A DNA stretch of 64,000 nt from Hemerocallis citrina. Taxonomy: Eukaryota; Streptophyta; Magnoliopsida; Asparagales; Asphodelaceae. The notes below the pieces were generated by a model that worked only from the letters and a program-made list of their open reading frames with translations, did not search any database and was not told the origin of the DNA. Positions within the stretch are counted from its first letter, which is position 1, and each line of letters opens with the position of its first letter. Made by a program: the position numbers and the translations under genes. Of this stretch, positions 10,804 through 21,215 are shown in pieces. The stretch spans positions 76,451,227 through 76,515,226 of the forward strand of contig CM030366.1 of the NCBI GenBank assembly GCA_017893485.1, written 5' to 3'.

Positions 10804-11673
10804 CCAGACCCTCCACCTCCTGCCAAGGTAATCAATCTTTTCCCTCTCAAACCCTAGTTACTGTTACTCCTTCAGTAGCTCACTAGATCGTCGGAGGGTC
10901 TGCCACTGGGACCAACCCCCGGTATTCCTAGACCGTGTGAAGGTACACAAGACTCCGGATCCGAGCCTCCAGATCCGAGCCGAGCATCCAACCTCCACCT
11001 CACTGCCGACTGTTCCGGAGCCGTTCCCCCAGCTGAGGATCGGGACCAACCGTCCGCCCTAGAGGTTCCTTCACCAATACAAATCGAGTAGAACTCACGC
11101 CTGGTGCATCCCCCCAAAAACAAACCGCATCATTCACCATCAAGGGCAGGAATTGAAGCAAGCTCCAGCTCCTCTTGATTACCACTAAATGCTTGTAATT
11201 GGAATTGGGTATGGAATCAACCACGAAGAATCGTACAGTAGCATAAATAAAATTTGATATAGAATATTATTGTGTTCCTTGTTTAGCTCGACTTGAAATT
11301 TTACTGCAGATATATGTTGCAGAATATGTGATTACTAGTTGTTAATTTGAAAGCAGTTGAGAGTTGTGATTGGTTCATTTGAATTTGAGGTGCGTTTAAT
11401 TGAGTAAAAGATTTCTTACTCTTGTATAGATCATAAAAAATTATTATGAATTTTGTATAGATTCTTAAGATTCCTTCATTAAAAAAAACTAAAAACATTT
11501 AAAAATAAATAAAAATGTACAACTACACCAGCGTCCTAAAAATGTACAACTACACCCGCCTGGGATTTCACGGTCTGTTATAGTGAATGCATGGTGGCAA
11601 AGAAGTCAGAGATTCTCTTGTACCGTACTCTAAGTCACTTAATTAATCCCTGTCCATTAGTTGTTGTCTATAG

Positions 11674-11797
11674 GTGCCAGCAGAACTCTTTGCTTCACAT
11701 GGAGAATCATTTAGCATAAAACCTGGTTTGGAAGGTTCTAAGTATGCAGCCAATTGCACATACACATTGTTCCAAGTTTCAGTATTATCTACTGATG
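11674..11797 (+). other. Candidate host exon, unidentified
   Basis: A 124-bp segment is open in one plus-strand frame for 41 codons, starting VPAELFASHGESF. It is preceded by a good acceptor (tgttgtctatag) and followed by a good donor (GATG/GTATGTTT). Base composition is richer in G and C than the flanks. The minus strand is also open over most of it, so strand and reality are uncertain. The protein was not recognised. If real, it belongs to a host gene whose introns have taken in the solo LTR to the left and the LINE to the right. Confidence 0.35.
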
Positions 11798-11869
11798 GTA
11801 TGTTTATCTTTTATGGCATATATTATAAAATAACCCTTTAGGTTTCGTTCTCCACTTGTATCTTTCAAC

Positions 11870-12542
11870 TATATATTCTGCGGTCAACAGTGTCAACAGT
11901 GTAACATAGATCAAGAGGACACAAATCATGTCTTCTTTCAATATCCTAGATCGATTCTAATTTGGAAAGTTATAGGGTTGGGATTTCATACCATACACAC
12001 TCCGAGCAGTATCGAGAAATTATGGGGTACATGGAGAAGGGGTAACATTAGGAAGGACCTTAGGTCGTTGTGGGATATTGCGAGTGGAGCAATTTTGTGG
12101 TCCCTTTGGTTGGATAGAAATGATTTATGCTTTCGTAATATTAAATATAATTTTCATACATTATTGAGCAAAGTTATGGTCCTAATTAATGAGTGGACAG
12201 GTAATACAGGCTCAAGGAAGAGAATCCGGTTCGAGGGGAACGAGTGATCAGGTCGGACTTGGAAGCTGTTATCGCCGGGTTGTCTTTTGGTCTACATTGG
12301 CGAGGAGGTGTGGGTAATGAAGTTTGGTTGTTCGTGTTGTAGGGCTATGTACTTTTCTTCATAATAGATGGGTTGTTGTAATAGATAGGTTGTTGTAATA
12401 GAGTATCTATTTTGCGTGCCGGGAGGTACAGTACTTCGTAGGTGTTGTAATAGGGATATTTTGTGGTTTTGTTAAAACTTCATTAATGAAATCGGTGACC
12501 TCCACCATTTTTCTCTCAAAAAAAAAACATATATATTCTGCG
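11870..12542 (+). mobile_element. 5'-truncated L1-type LINE with 13-bp target duplication
   Basis: The direct repeat TATATATTCTGCG lies at 11870-11882 and 12530-12542. Between them are the last part of a LINE ORF2, a 3' UTR, and an A-tract (12520-12528) just before the right-hand repeat. Long variable duplications, a 3' A-tail and 5' truncation are the marks of target-primed reverse transcription. Confidence 0.85.
11885..12247 (+). pseudogene. LINE ORF2 C-terminus (zf-RVT region)
   Basis: The frame from about 11885 shows the C-terminal Cys/His region typical of plant L1 reverse transcriptases: CNIDQEDTNHVFFQYP near 11901, then the conserved WSLWLDRND block near 12100-12125. It ends in TGA at 12245. 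Only this last ~120-codon part remains; endonuclease and RT core are absent because of 5' truncation. The family's ORF2 normally exceeds 1,000 residues. Confidence 0.75.
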
Positions 12543-12928
12543 ATGCTAAGAATAGACCCCTTCCTCTTAAGGTTCTAGTCTGTTTCCTCGCCATTATATT
12601 TACAGCCATTATGGTAATCCTATTCTCATAAACCAAAAAGACATTGCAACCTTGTATCACTATCCGACAAATTTTCCAATGATTTTTATTTTAACCATGC
12701 ATGCTAATAAGATGGATTGCCACATTGAGTTATTTTTTAGGATTTAGTCACAGGTAAGATATACCGCCAATTAGTACTCTAATTAAGGGCTAATGCATCC
12801 TAAATATTCCTTCCATAATTCTTCTGACTAACTGATGTGGCCAAGAAATAATTGTGTTAGTCTAGTAGACAGCTGATTTCAAGAGTTTCGGGGTGATTGC
12901 GCCGGGCTTTGATCGTTAGGGCTTTGAT
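12543..12928. other. No recognised feature
   Basis: This AT-rich sequence lies between the LINE and the gag-only copia element. No gene, repeat or splice pattern is convincing. A short direct duplication (GATCGTTAGGGCTTTGATCG) lies just before the copia insertion. Confidence 0.3.
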
Positions 12929-13642
12929 CGTTAGAATTTCTTATGAAAACCTGACTGAGTATCTTGTTGAGTTATTCGATGCAATCAACACAAACTACCA
13001 AACACATATGAAATCATACCAAACACACCAAAGCACACACAAGTTTTTCCCGATTGGAGCTTTCGTCTTAAACCGGGGAAGAAGAAACCCGAGATGTTAT
13101 TCAACTAGAGAAAATACAAGAATATTACAAATCTCACCACTATCCCTCTCAAGCCTCACCAGCAAGTACTAGTTGTTTACAATTATAAAATCACTCAATC
13201 TCTCCTTCAATGAAGTACTCTCTCTTGGCTCTCAATGGAGGCCAATAACAACAATATATTGAGATCTAAAGAAACCCTATAGTTTGATATCTTGATACAA
13301 TAATCATTGGATATTTCTGAAGAGATAACCCTACGATAAGAGTCATATGATCTGACTTGAAAAGCAAGTTGGGCTTCTCACGAATCACCAAGACCTGACC
13401 CAAATAATCCATCAGTGTCGCGTTCGGTCGACCGCACAACAAGATCGGTCGACCGTCCCCTCTTGAGAACTCCTGCATAGTAGGGCGGTCGACCACACGC
13501 CAAGTACGGTCGACTGTAACTCCACCTGCTGCTATTGCTGCTGACTATTTCCCTTGCTTCCACTCCGTCTCCGATCGTCTCGATTTCTCCATCGTCTCAT
13601 CGTCTTTTTATCCAACATAGTATGCAAGACATGAACCCAACA
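12929..13642 (-). repeat. 3' LTR of gag-only copia element
   Basis: On the minus strand it starts TGTTGGGTTCATG at 13642. It contains four GTCGAC palindromes at 13427, 13448, 13488 and 13509, in two pairs each spaced exactly 21 bp. It aligns along its whole length with 15234-15949. Confidence 0.85.
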
Positions 13643-14638
13643 ATCTCCACCTTGGATTGCATACTCATGAATCAACATCTGTGTGATTTAAAATCTTCTA
13701 GACTCTTTTCCTTCTTTTCTTGCAAACAACTCGTTTCGATGGCTTCCTCTGCTGGTTGAATCTATCTCCACTTGTTTTTCTCCAGCTGTATGCCCCCTCA
13801 AGGGCACACCCCAGTAGATGTAATCATGGAGGTGCCACCCTCCACACGAACATCACCTACCTCAAGTCTCTCTCCACCTTCCGACGATATTCGAATATCG
13901 CAGTTTCGCTCGGATGATTCTAGTGATGGCATACTAGATGGTGCTTTAAGAATAATGGGCTTCGAAATACTTGCGCAAATTTTTCTGTTCCTCCAAACCT
14001 AGTAGAGGTTGTGCTGACCCTGCTCAATCCCCCTCTCGCCCTTCATCACCTTATGATAGCTTTCCCAAACTGATCGAATTCCACCTGGATCTGTGTACTA
14101 GTCCCGTGCTTCTAGAGTTCTCAGGGATATAAGTCTCCACTTCATCAAAAGAATATACATGCCCTCCTCTAGTGTGTATCCCCTTCCGTCTGTCGTCTTT
14201 GACTCATTTGTTTTCTCATCCCTTACTTCACAAGTCTTGTCAATCTTTGTTCTCACACAACGATATGAGGCAAACTTGTAAGTAGAAACCATTACTTCAC
14301 AAATCATATCAACATTCGTTCTCACACGACAACATGATGCAAATTTGTAAGTAGAAACCATCTCCCTCTTGGAGAAAACTTGAGAAGAACTAACCGAATC
14401 AAAAAAATAACCAAAATTTACATATAAGGAACATAAAACAAAAGCATTATTTAAGCCATCACCTGATTCAGAGGCACTAGACTTGGCGCCCAGCTGACTC
14501 AACGGCTTGCAACAGTCTCTTATGTAATGCTCAATACCTTTTCATTGGTGGCCACGGACCTTACCCGTACATACACTTTCCCTACCAATCGAAGTACAAT
14601 CCACCTTCAAGCAACTCACAGAAGTTGACATCGATTTC

Positions 14639-15187
14639 TTACTCTTCTTCCAAAGTGCATCCTCCTCCAACCCCCTCGATCATACCTGCTATGAAAGCCT
14701 TCTCCTTGGTAGATTTCTTATCTAGCATGGTTATCATGTTGGATGGATTTGGTGGTGAATATATCAAATTGGAAACCTTTACATCATCTGCGTTGAATGC
14801 CCTCAGTTCAGATAACTTCACATTGAACTCCACTACATGATTTAGAAGAGCGGTACTTTCCTTCATTGAGAAATCCCACAAATTATCTTTCTCATGCATC
14901 CGACCCTGTAATGACGATCTCGAGTAGTCAGTTCTGAATTTTTCCCAAAGACTCGCCGCACTACTCCTACACATGACTTCGCTCATCAAATACATACAGA
15001 TTAAACCCAAGGCTTCTGAATAGATCTCCTCTCAATTCTCCTGCTTTGTGCCGATTGGTCTCCCTTTATCTCCTTCTAGGACTAGATCCAAGTCATGTTG
15101 AACCGATGCTTAATGCATGTCCACCTTCAAGAGATCAAAGTTGATTTTGCTTTTGAACCGCTTGATCTTCGTCTTTTGATCTGCCAT
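14639..15187 (-). pseudogene. Copia-type gag (UBN2-like), broken
   Basis: The frame starts at an ATG near 15187 (MADQKTKIKRF), meets a stop about 25 codons in and another later, then is open for 123 codons at 15010-14639. This part matches the copia gag core: LWEKFRTDYSRSS, a 'NLWDFSMKE' helix, and a FNVKLSELRAF helix. Further downstream (14580-14450) a decayed zinc-knuckle segment 'HYIRDCCKPL' remains in another frame. Gag forms the virus-like particle. The stops mean this copy is dead. Confidence 0.65.
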
Positions 15188-15233
15188 CTCCTCCGAGGAA
15201 CGCAAACACGAACCTGATTTCTCTGATATCAAT

Positions 15234-15949
15234 TATTAGGATATCTTATGAAAACCTGACTGAGGATTTTGTTGAGTTATTCGATGCAATCAACACAAAC
15301 TACCAAACACATATGAGATCATACCAAACACACCAAAGCACACACAAGTTTGTCCCAGTTGGGGCTTTCGCCTTAATCCAGGGGAGAAGAAACCCGAGAT
15401 GTTATTCAACTAGAGAAGATATAAGAATATTACAATTCTCACCATGACCCTCTCTCAAGCCTCACAAGCAAGTACTAGTTGTTTACAATTAGAAAATCAC
15501 TCAATCTCTCTTTCAATTATGTACTTTCTCTCTTGGCTCTCAATGGAGGCCAATAACAACAATATATAGAGATCTAGAGAAACCCTACTTTGATATCTTG
15601 ATAAAATAACCATTGGATATTCCTAAAGAGATAACCCTACGATAAGAGCCGTACGATATGACTTGAAGAGCAAGTTCGGCTTCTCATGAATCACCAAGAC
15701 CTGACTCATATAATCCATCAGCACTGCATTCGGTCGACCGCACCACAAGGTCGGTCGACCATCCCCCTCTCGGAAATTCCTGCATAGTAGGGCGGTTGAC
15801 TGCACCCCAAGTACGGTCGAACACAACTCCACCTGCTACTACTGCTGTTGGCTGTTTTTCTTATTTCCACTCCATCTTCGATCGTCTCGATTCCTCTATC
15901 GTCTTATCATCTTCTTATCCAATATAGTATGCAAGACATAAACCCAACA
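15234..15949 (-). repeat. 5' LTR of gag-only copia element
   Basis: On the minus strand it starts TGTTGGGTTTATG at 15949 and ends beside the decayed primer site near 15228. Two intact GTCGAC sites remain at 15733 and 15754 (21 bp apart). The second pair has decayed to GTTGAC and GTCGAA. It differs from the other LTR by scattered substitutions. Confidence 0.85.
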
Positions 15950-15954
15950 TTGAT

Positions 15955-17468
15955 CGCCAGATTTAGACCGAAATGATTTACCATCTTAGCTAGATAATAA
16001 TGACATGTCAGCACTCATAGTTTTGACAACAAACAACCAAGTTTCAATGACTTGGAAATAACATAATCACAGATAAAAAACAAGTTTAAATTCATTGAGT
16101 TGAAATAAAGAAGGTCGCAATGTGATGACCAATTTTTTTTCTTTTTTTATTAAAACCATGGGGTTAAAAGTTCCGGTGTTTCATTAAAAAAATTAAAATT
16201 CAACAAAACAAAATAACCAAAGTACATTGAAGAATACAATGCAAAGCTTAGTCCTTGTACAATAAACTAAGCCCAAACCCAAATATATCTTTGACACATT
16301 AACAAGTACAAGTAGTTTGTAGTCACACCCATATTTAATTTTCCAAGATTTAGCCCTCAACCATTCTTGGTTATTTCAACACCATAGTAAATCAAACTCC
16401 AAACTTCGAAGATCGAATGTCCTCCCCGAAGCAAAACTTGGAAAGATGAGATGAGTAGCTCATTTCCTACTCCACCAAGACTCACATAAACAACTCAACA
16501 CCTATCGCTAGCATCGTCTGCAGTTTTTATGCAGCTCCTACAAGCTGAACGAAAATTGCTACAACCACGAGACGCGAGTCGAACTTCGCCAAAATCTACC
16601 GTGGTTACACGTCAACTAATCCACCAATCTCCAATAATTACCCTCAACTCAGTGCCCTAACCTTCCTTGGCTGCATCAAAATAGATCAAGTTGTCCTAAT
16701 TTAGTGCATAAGTCTCATGAATTGCACCAACATCACCGAATTTTATCTGATTCACTTACCTCGCCACCATGGCTACACCAACATTGACCAGAACTCCCGA
16801 TTTAGTGCCTACCCTCATTGGTTCCGCTAACATTGAACAATTTGATCCGACTTGTGCGGCATCTTGGGCTTCACCAACTAGTACCCTAGCCCTCCTTGGT
16901 TGCACCAACATCGACGAACAACACTCAAATTAAGGTAGAAAGATATTATCCATGCCCCGAACCTTTGAAATCCATGGTGAATACCATTATCCCTTCAAAG
17001 AAACACCAAAACATCTATAGTGAGGATCACAATCCACGCCCTAAATACTCATTCTTGCAAGATCCATCCACCACGACAAAAGAACTGACTGGTTATCCCC
17101 ACCACAACAACAAATTCGGTCTGTTATCCCCACCATGGCAACAAATTTGCCAAGCACCCCCACTATGGGCCTATAAATCAAAGACAAAATCCTCTTCACC
17201 CTTGCACCCTTTGATTTGGATGTGACGAAAAACTAGGAGAGGAAGGGTAACAAGGATAAATAGACCCTTCTCCTCCCTCATATCTAAGATATCAGAGATG
17301 TTGGTAAGAGAGGAAGAGAGCACTCAAATTTTAGAGGTTGAGGACTTGAGGTAGAGATTACGATATGTTGGAAGAGAGAGAAAGAGAGATGACAATAAAA
17401 CTAATTCCCCTTTAATTTATTTGTTATTAAGTTTACTATCAAAACTTTTTTCTTGTTTGAGGGGAGGC
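15955..17468. other. No confident gene; decayed repeat-like sequence
   Basis: The stretch around 16600-16920 contains loosely repeated units (ccttccttggctgcatc, cctcattggttccgct, cctccttggttgcacc) suggesting an old degenerate tandem repeat. A TATA-like CCTATAAATC near 17169 followed by a pyrimidine-rich leader hints at an old LTR promoter. The 109-codon frame at 16896-17225 is compositionally biased and resembles nothing known. Confidence 0.3.
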
Positions 17469-17660
17469 TTGGAAGCCATTCTAAGGTTCCATGGATTCTT
17501 GATCGTACCCTTACTTCTTTCTAAAAAAACATACAAGCAAAAGGTCCAATCCAAGCCTCTTCCTTTGGAAGCCATTCTAATGTTCCATAGATTCTTGATC
17601 ATAACTTTAATCCTTTCTAAAATAGACTTACACACAAAAAGGTCCAATCCAATCCTCTAC
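17469..17660. repeat. 96-bp tandem duplication
   Basis: TTGGAAGCCATTCTAA starts at 17469 and again at 17565. The two units stay similar through 'ggttccatggattcttgat' and 'aaggtccaatccaa'. It lies just left of the copia element. The duplicated frames on both strands come from this repeat. Confidence 0.75.
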
Positions 17661-17752
17661 CTAATTACGCGTTCAAATTATTACCAAGGAAAAAAGTGAT
17701 AAATTTTGTTGCTAATAATTGCTTTCAACTCTTGCTCTTTTGATACAAATGA

Positions 17753-18376
17753 TGTTAGGATTGGTGGATCCAATACACGACAATGGGTTGAAGAAGATTC
17801 ACAAGAAGCAACATCGAAGTGGGAGCAAATCAGAGAAAGCAAGCAGCTGCAGTCAGCAATATGCGGTTGACTGCACATTGTGCATTTGACCGACATGCAC
17901 AGACTCTCAACCTGATAGCTGTGCAGTCTACCGCACAGTCGGCCGTAGCGCTCTCTGTTGATTCGAAGGACAATTGCAGTCGACCATTTAAAGTGTAGTC
18001 AACCGCGCAACGCTGTTTGATCAATGGTTGAGATCTAATTTTTTGTAATCCTATATGTATGTATGGTGTACGATTATTAGGGTTACTAAGTGATAATTCC
18101 AAGAGACAAAGAGAGATCTAACAGTCGTTCTTGAGAAAAGAAAAACCATACATCTTCGTGGTGATATCTAGAGAGATTGTAAACTTGTTTCTTCATATTT
18201 CTAGTGGAAATCGCAGGAGTGTATCTGCGCTAGGAAGTAGCTATTGCATTCGGTGAACCATGAAAAAAAATCTCGTGTGTTCTTATGTGTTGACTTTTGA
18301 TTTCTTTTGTTCTCTTGGTTTTGATTCTATTGCTTTCCAATTCATTTGTGAATTATTTCGCAGTTAAAACTCAACA
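17753..18376 (+). repeat. 5' LTR of the copia element
   Basis: This 624-bp repeat ends ACTCAACA just before the primer site. It contains several GTCGAC-related sites (GTTGAC 17866, GTCGAC 17979, GTCAAC 17998). It aligns with 33050-33628, which has lost some sequence. Confidence 0.85.
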
Positions 18377-18379
18377 AAG

Positions 18380-18392
18380 TGGTATCAGAGCA
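18380..18392 (+). promoter_or_regulatory. Primer-binding site (initiator tRNA-Met)
   Basis: TGGTATCAGAGCA lies three bases after the LTR end. It is the standard copia primer site, complementary to the tRNA-Met 3' end. Confidence 0.85.
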
Positions 18393-18415
18393 CCAGGTTG
18401 GTAGCATTGATCGAG

Positions 18416-19230
18416 ATGAAAGACAAGATTAGAGTCAAGGAGTTTGATGGAACAAATTTTACAATGTGGAAGATCCAGATGATAGTGTATCTCTGACAGA
18501 AGAATCTAGATGATCAACTGCTTGGCATGAAGTCAGAAATAGCAGAGGTAGATTTGGTTGCGTTGGCAGCTTGGAATAGATTAGATCAGAAAGCGCTTGG
18601 ACAGATTCAGTTGTTGTTGAGTATAATGTCGCTATTTCACATTAAGAAGGTAAAGACCGTGAAGGAGGCAATGAAGATCTTGACAGATATGTTTGAGAAA
18701 CCAAATGCAGGAACCCAGATACTTCACCTGAAGAAGTTATTCAACTTGAAGTTGTTAGAAAGGGGTTCGGTGGCGAAGCACATCAACAATTTCTGTATGA
18801 TTTACAATCAGATGGAATCTTCGGGGTTGAAGTTTTAGGAAAGGGCACAATCATTGCTATTACTATACAGTCACCCGATAGTTACGACACGATTGAACAA
18901 ACTTTCATAAGCATAATGACTGATGTGACAACTTCGAAAGATGTTATAAATAGCATCATGAATGAGAATGCGAGAAGAAAGAGACGTGGAGAGTTCGACG
19001 CCACATCTTAATGACATCGCGCTGTCAGTTGATAACCTTGGTAGAAGCAAAATAGAGGGAAGTCACAAAGTAGGAATCACAGGTCCAAGTCAAGAGCATG
19101 ACATTGCAAAGGTGAGTGTTGGCACTGTAAGAAGCCGGGATATAGAAGAGACCAATGTGAAGAGTATAAGAAAGTGCAGGCAGGGAGCCAATGTGGTAAG
19201 TATCGAACCCCGTTTAAATGAATTGTGTTT
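18416..19230 (+). pseudogene. Copia gag with zinc knuckle, broken
   Basis: Translation from the ATG at 18416 (MKDKIRVKEFDG, then a TMWKIQM block) is typical of copia gag N-termini. A stop at 18494 interrupts it, and the frame from 18527 stays open to 18838 with the gag core (ILTDMFEKPN, LHLKKLFNLKL). After a gap with stops, a nucleocapsid knuckle CWHCKKPGYRRDQC lies at 19117-19158. The zinc-binding His of the CCHC motif is Tyr here. Gag would form the particle that packages element RNA. Several lesions make this copy non-functional. Confidence 0.75.
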
Positions 19231-19255
19231 ATCTGCTTGATTTAATATTATACAA

Positions 19256-19436
19256 GATTATTGGTGTATAGACTCGGGTGCTTCTTATCATTGTACACTC
19301 ATGAGGTATGCTTTTGAGGATTGCAGAACAAGTCATTTTGGCGCAGTCAAAGTTGGTAATGGGAAAGTATGTCTAATTGCAGGTAGAGGTACAATGAGAG
19401 TGAAGCCTCACAATGGCAAGCAAATTAGTCTTGAAT
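19256..19436 (+). pseudogene. Copia aspartic protease, N-terminal half
   Basis: The frame DYWCIDSGASYHCT from 19256 holds the catalytic DSG of copia retropepsins. It is followed by the VGNGKV and GRGTMRVK strands, and ends at a TGA near 19434. The protease would cut the Gag-Pol polyprotein. The Tekay insertion at 19582 follows about 150 bp later, so the pre-integrase part resumes only after 30125. Confidence 0.7.
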
Positions 19437-20130
19437 GACACAAGACATATTCCAGGCTTTAGCAAGAATTTCATTTCGACTAGTAAATTAGACAAAAAAT
19501 GATTCATGACAACCTTTGGACATGGAGAATGGAATGTTACTAAGGTGCCAGGTTGGTGGCAAAAGGAGAGTGTGGTGACATTGTAATACCCTAAAACTTC
19601 ATTTTAATAAAAATATTATTTTTCACGTGTTGTGCACGTGCAAACTTCATGTGTATATTATTTATTTATTTTATATGAAATCTCATTTTAGTATGAACAA
19701 TTATTTTCCTTTATTTTTCTAAAAGTCTAAAACACTAATTAATTGTTTTAGCCCACTTTAATTAATTATTAATTTGTCGTCTCGGCCCACAAGCCTAAGC
19801 CCACTATTTATGAAGCCCACCAATCTAATTAATTAATTAAATAGTCACACTTGTCATGTAGAGATAATTGGTGAACATTTTGATTAATTAAATTGTACAA
19901 CTTTTAAATAGGGGTACTAGGTGGCACGTGCGAAGCACGTAGTGTGCAATGCACACTTTATTTTGGGCCGGTTGTGCATTGGAAGGAATGGGAGAGTGGG
20001 TTGTGCGCATGGGTAGTTATTTGTGTGTGGGTGGTTGATATAACTCCTACTCCTATCCTAGCCCTTCATTCTATAACCATCCATCGAATCCTAGTCCTCC
20101 AATCTACTCTAAAATTAGTATAAATACCCC

Positions 20131-20140
20131 TCCTATTTGT
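20131..20140 (+). promoter_or_regulatory. TATA box of the Tekay LTR
   Basis: GTATAAATACCC lies about 550 bp into the LTR. It is conserved in the 3' LTR near 27541 and followed by a transcribed-leader-like stretch. This is the most TATA-like site in the left half of the LTR. Confidence 0.5.
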
Positions 20141-20959
20141 TTGTATTTTACACTAGTAATCTATTGAAAGAAGAGAACAAATATATAGGAGATTTATATT
20201 AGTGTGAGTTGAGTGTGAGTGTTCCCCCATTGGAGGCCGGCCATCCCTACAAGAAGGAGCTCTCGGTTTTTGGCAAGGAGCAAGGATAAGGAGTTCGTTG
20301 CACTGCAATCTAGGAGGAGAAGACACTCTCTCGCAATCTAGGAGGCTCTAGGAGATTTTTTTAATTGGGTTTTCTTCAAAAGGTGGGTGTTTCTCATGAC
20401 TACTAAAGTAGAAATCATGCTAGGGAGTGAAATTGAATTGTTATTATGAATTACTAGTTGAAATGAAATGCATGCTTGCCTAAATAGAAGGGAATTGAGA
20501 AATTAGCAAATATGTGTTGATTGATTACTATATTTATTAATTATGAGTAAAGTGAATGTTCTCGTTATTTCTATTGTTAGTATGCAAAATATGTCCTAAA
20601 TGTGAACTATGTGGTTTAACTAGTAAAAGACTAACATCATGTTTATGGATTAAAGTACTAAAGTAGAATGGTGTGTTAAAGATGAATTGATAGAATAAAT
20701 TATTAAGAAATGATTGGTAATAAATGTCATGAAATTTTCTATTGCTATTTATGCCATTAGAATAAATGAAAAAGAATGTATTTTTGCAAACAAATGATCG
20801 AATGCATCACGTGTAATTAGTTAATAAAACAGAAGTTCTTATAAAGCAAATGATCATTATGAAATACGGGTTTACTGTAAATTTTTTAGGAGATTGTGAT
20901 ATGGAAAGTTACGTTTCAAAAAGAGAAGAAAATATATTTTTAGACTTGAAAAACATCGC

Positions 20960-21215
20960 TGAGCAGCCGACTGATCACATTTAACAGTCGACTGGCCTGA
21001 TCGTTTATTTATTTTTTGTTTAAAAATCATAGCAGAACAGTCGACTGTCCATATAAGACAGTCGACTCCTCTGAGTATTTTATTCTCGAGCTTTAGAAAC
21101 TCGCAGAACAGCCGACTGGTCATGGTTAATAATCGACTGCCTTGTACATTTTTATTTTTGAGTTTAAAAACATCGTAGAACAGCCGACTGGCGATCTGTG
21201 ACAGTCGACTTCCCC
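20960..21215 (+). repeat. Four ~72-bp units with paired GTCGAC palindromes
   Basis: Sites start at 20966/20987, 21040/21061, 21111/21132 and 21183/21204. Each pair is (A/G)(C/T)CGAC followed 21 bp later by (A/G)TCGAC, most within the 10-bp palindrome CAGTCGACTG or a one-base variant. The units also share a 'tttaaaaatc' spacer. The same four units appear in the 3' LTR starting at 28391/28412. Confidence 0.8.

Larger units (their letters stand above)
10572..11132 (+). mobile_element. Tat-like solo LTR with TTCAC target duplication
   Basis: It starts TGATATGGG and ends CGCATCA, and is flanked by TTCAC at 10567-10571 and again at 11133-11137. Layout matches the larger Tat LTRs: a TATA box CTATAAATA at 10795, then 'ctctcaaaccctag', a CGTCGGAGGGT block near 10890, and a purine-poor 3' tail. 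There is no internal region, so this is a solo LTR from recombination between two LTRs. U3 carries a 32-bp repeat with CCACGTCAG cores. It is a different subfamily from the LTRs at 8265-8831 and 33828-38137. Confidence 0.75.
12929..15949 (-). mobile_element. Non-autonomous Ty1/copia element, gag only, minus strand
   Basis: Two LTRs of 714 and 716 bp (12929-13642 and 15234-15949) flank a 1.6-kb interior. The whole is flanked by TTGAT at 12924-12928 and 15950-15954. A purine-rich tract (minus-strand AAGGTGGAGAT, 13643-13653) adjoins the left LTR, and a decayed Met primer site (TTGATATCAGAGA) adjoins the right LTR. Both place the 5' end on the right. The interior carries gag sequence only. Protease, integrase and RT are absent, so movement would need enzymes from another element. 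Confidence 0.85.

Noticed and set aside
16896..17225. 109-codon ORF as a real gene
   Set aside because: Biased Pro/Thr/Ser composition, no recognised motif, no splice or promoter support, and it sits in degenerate repeats.
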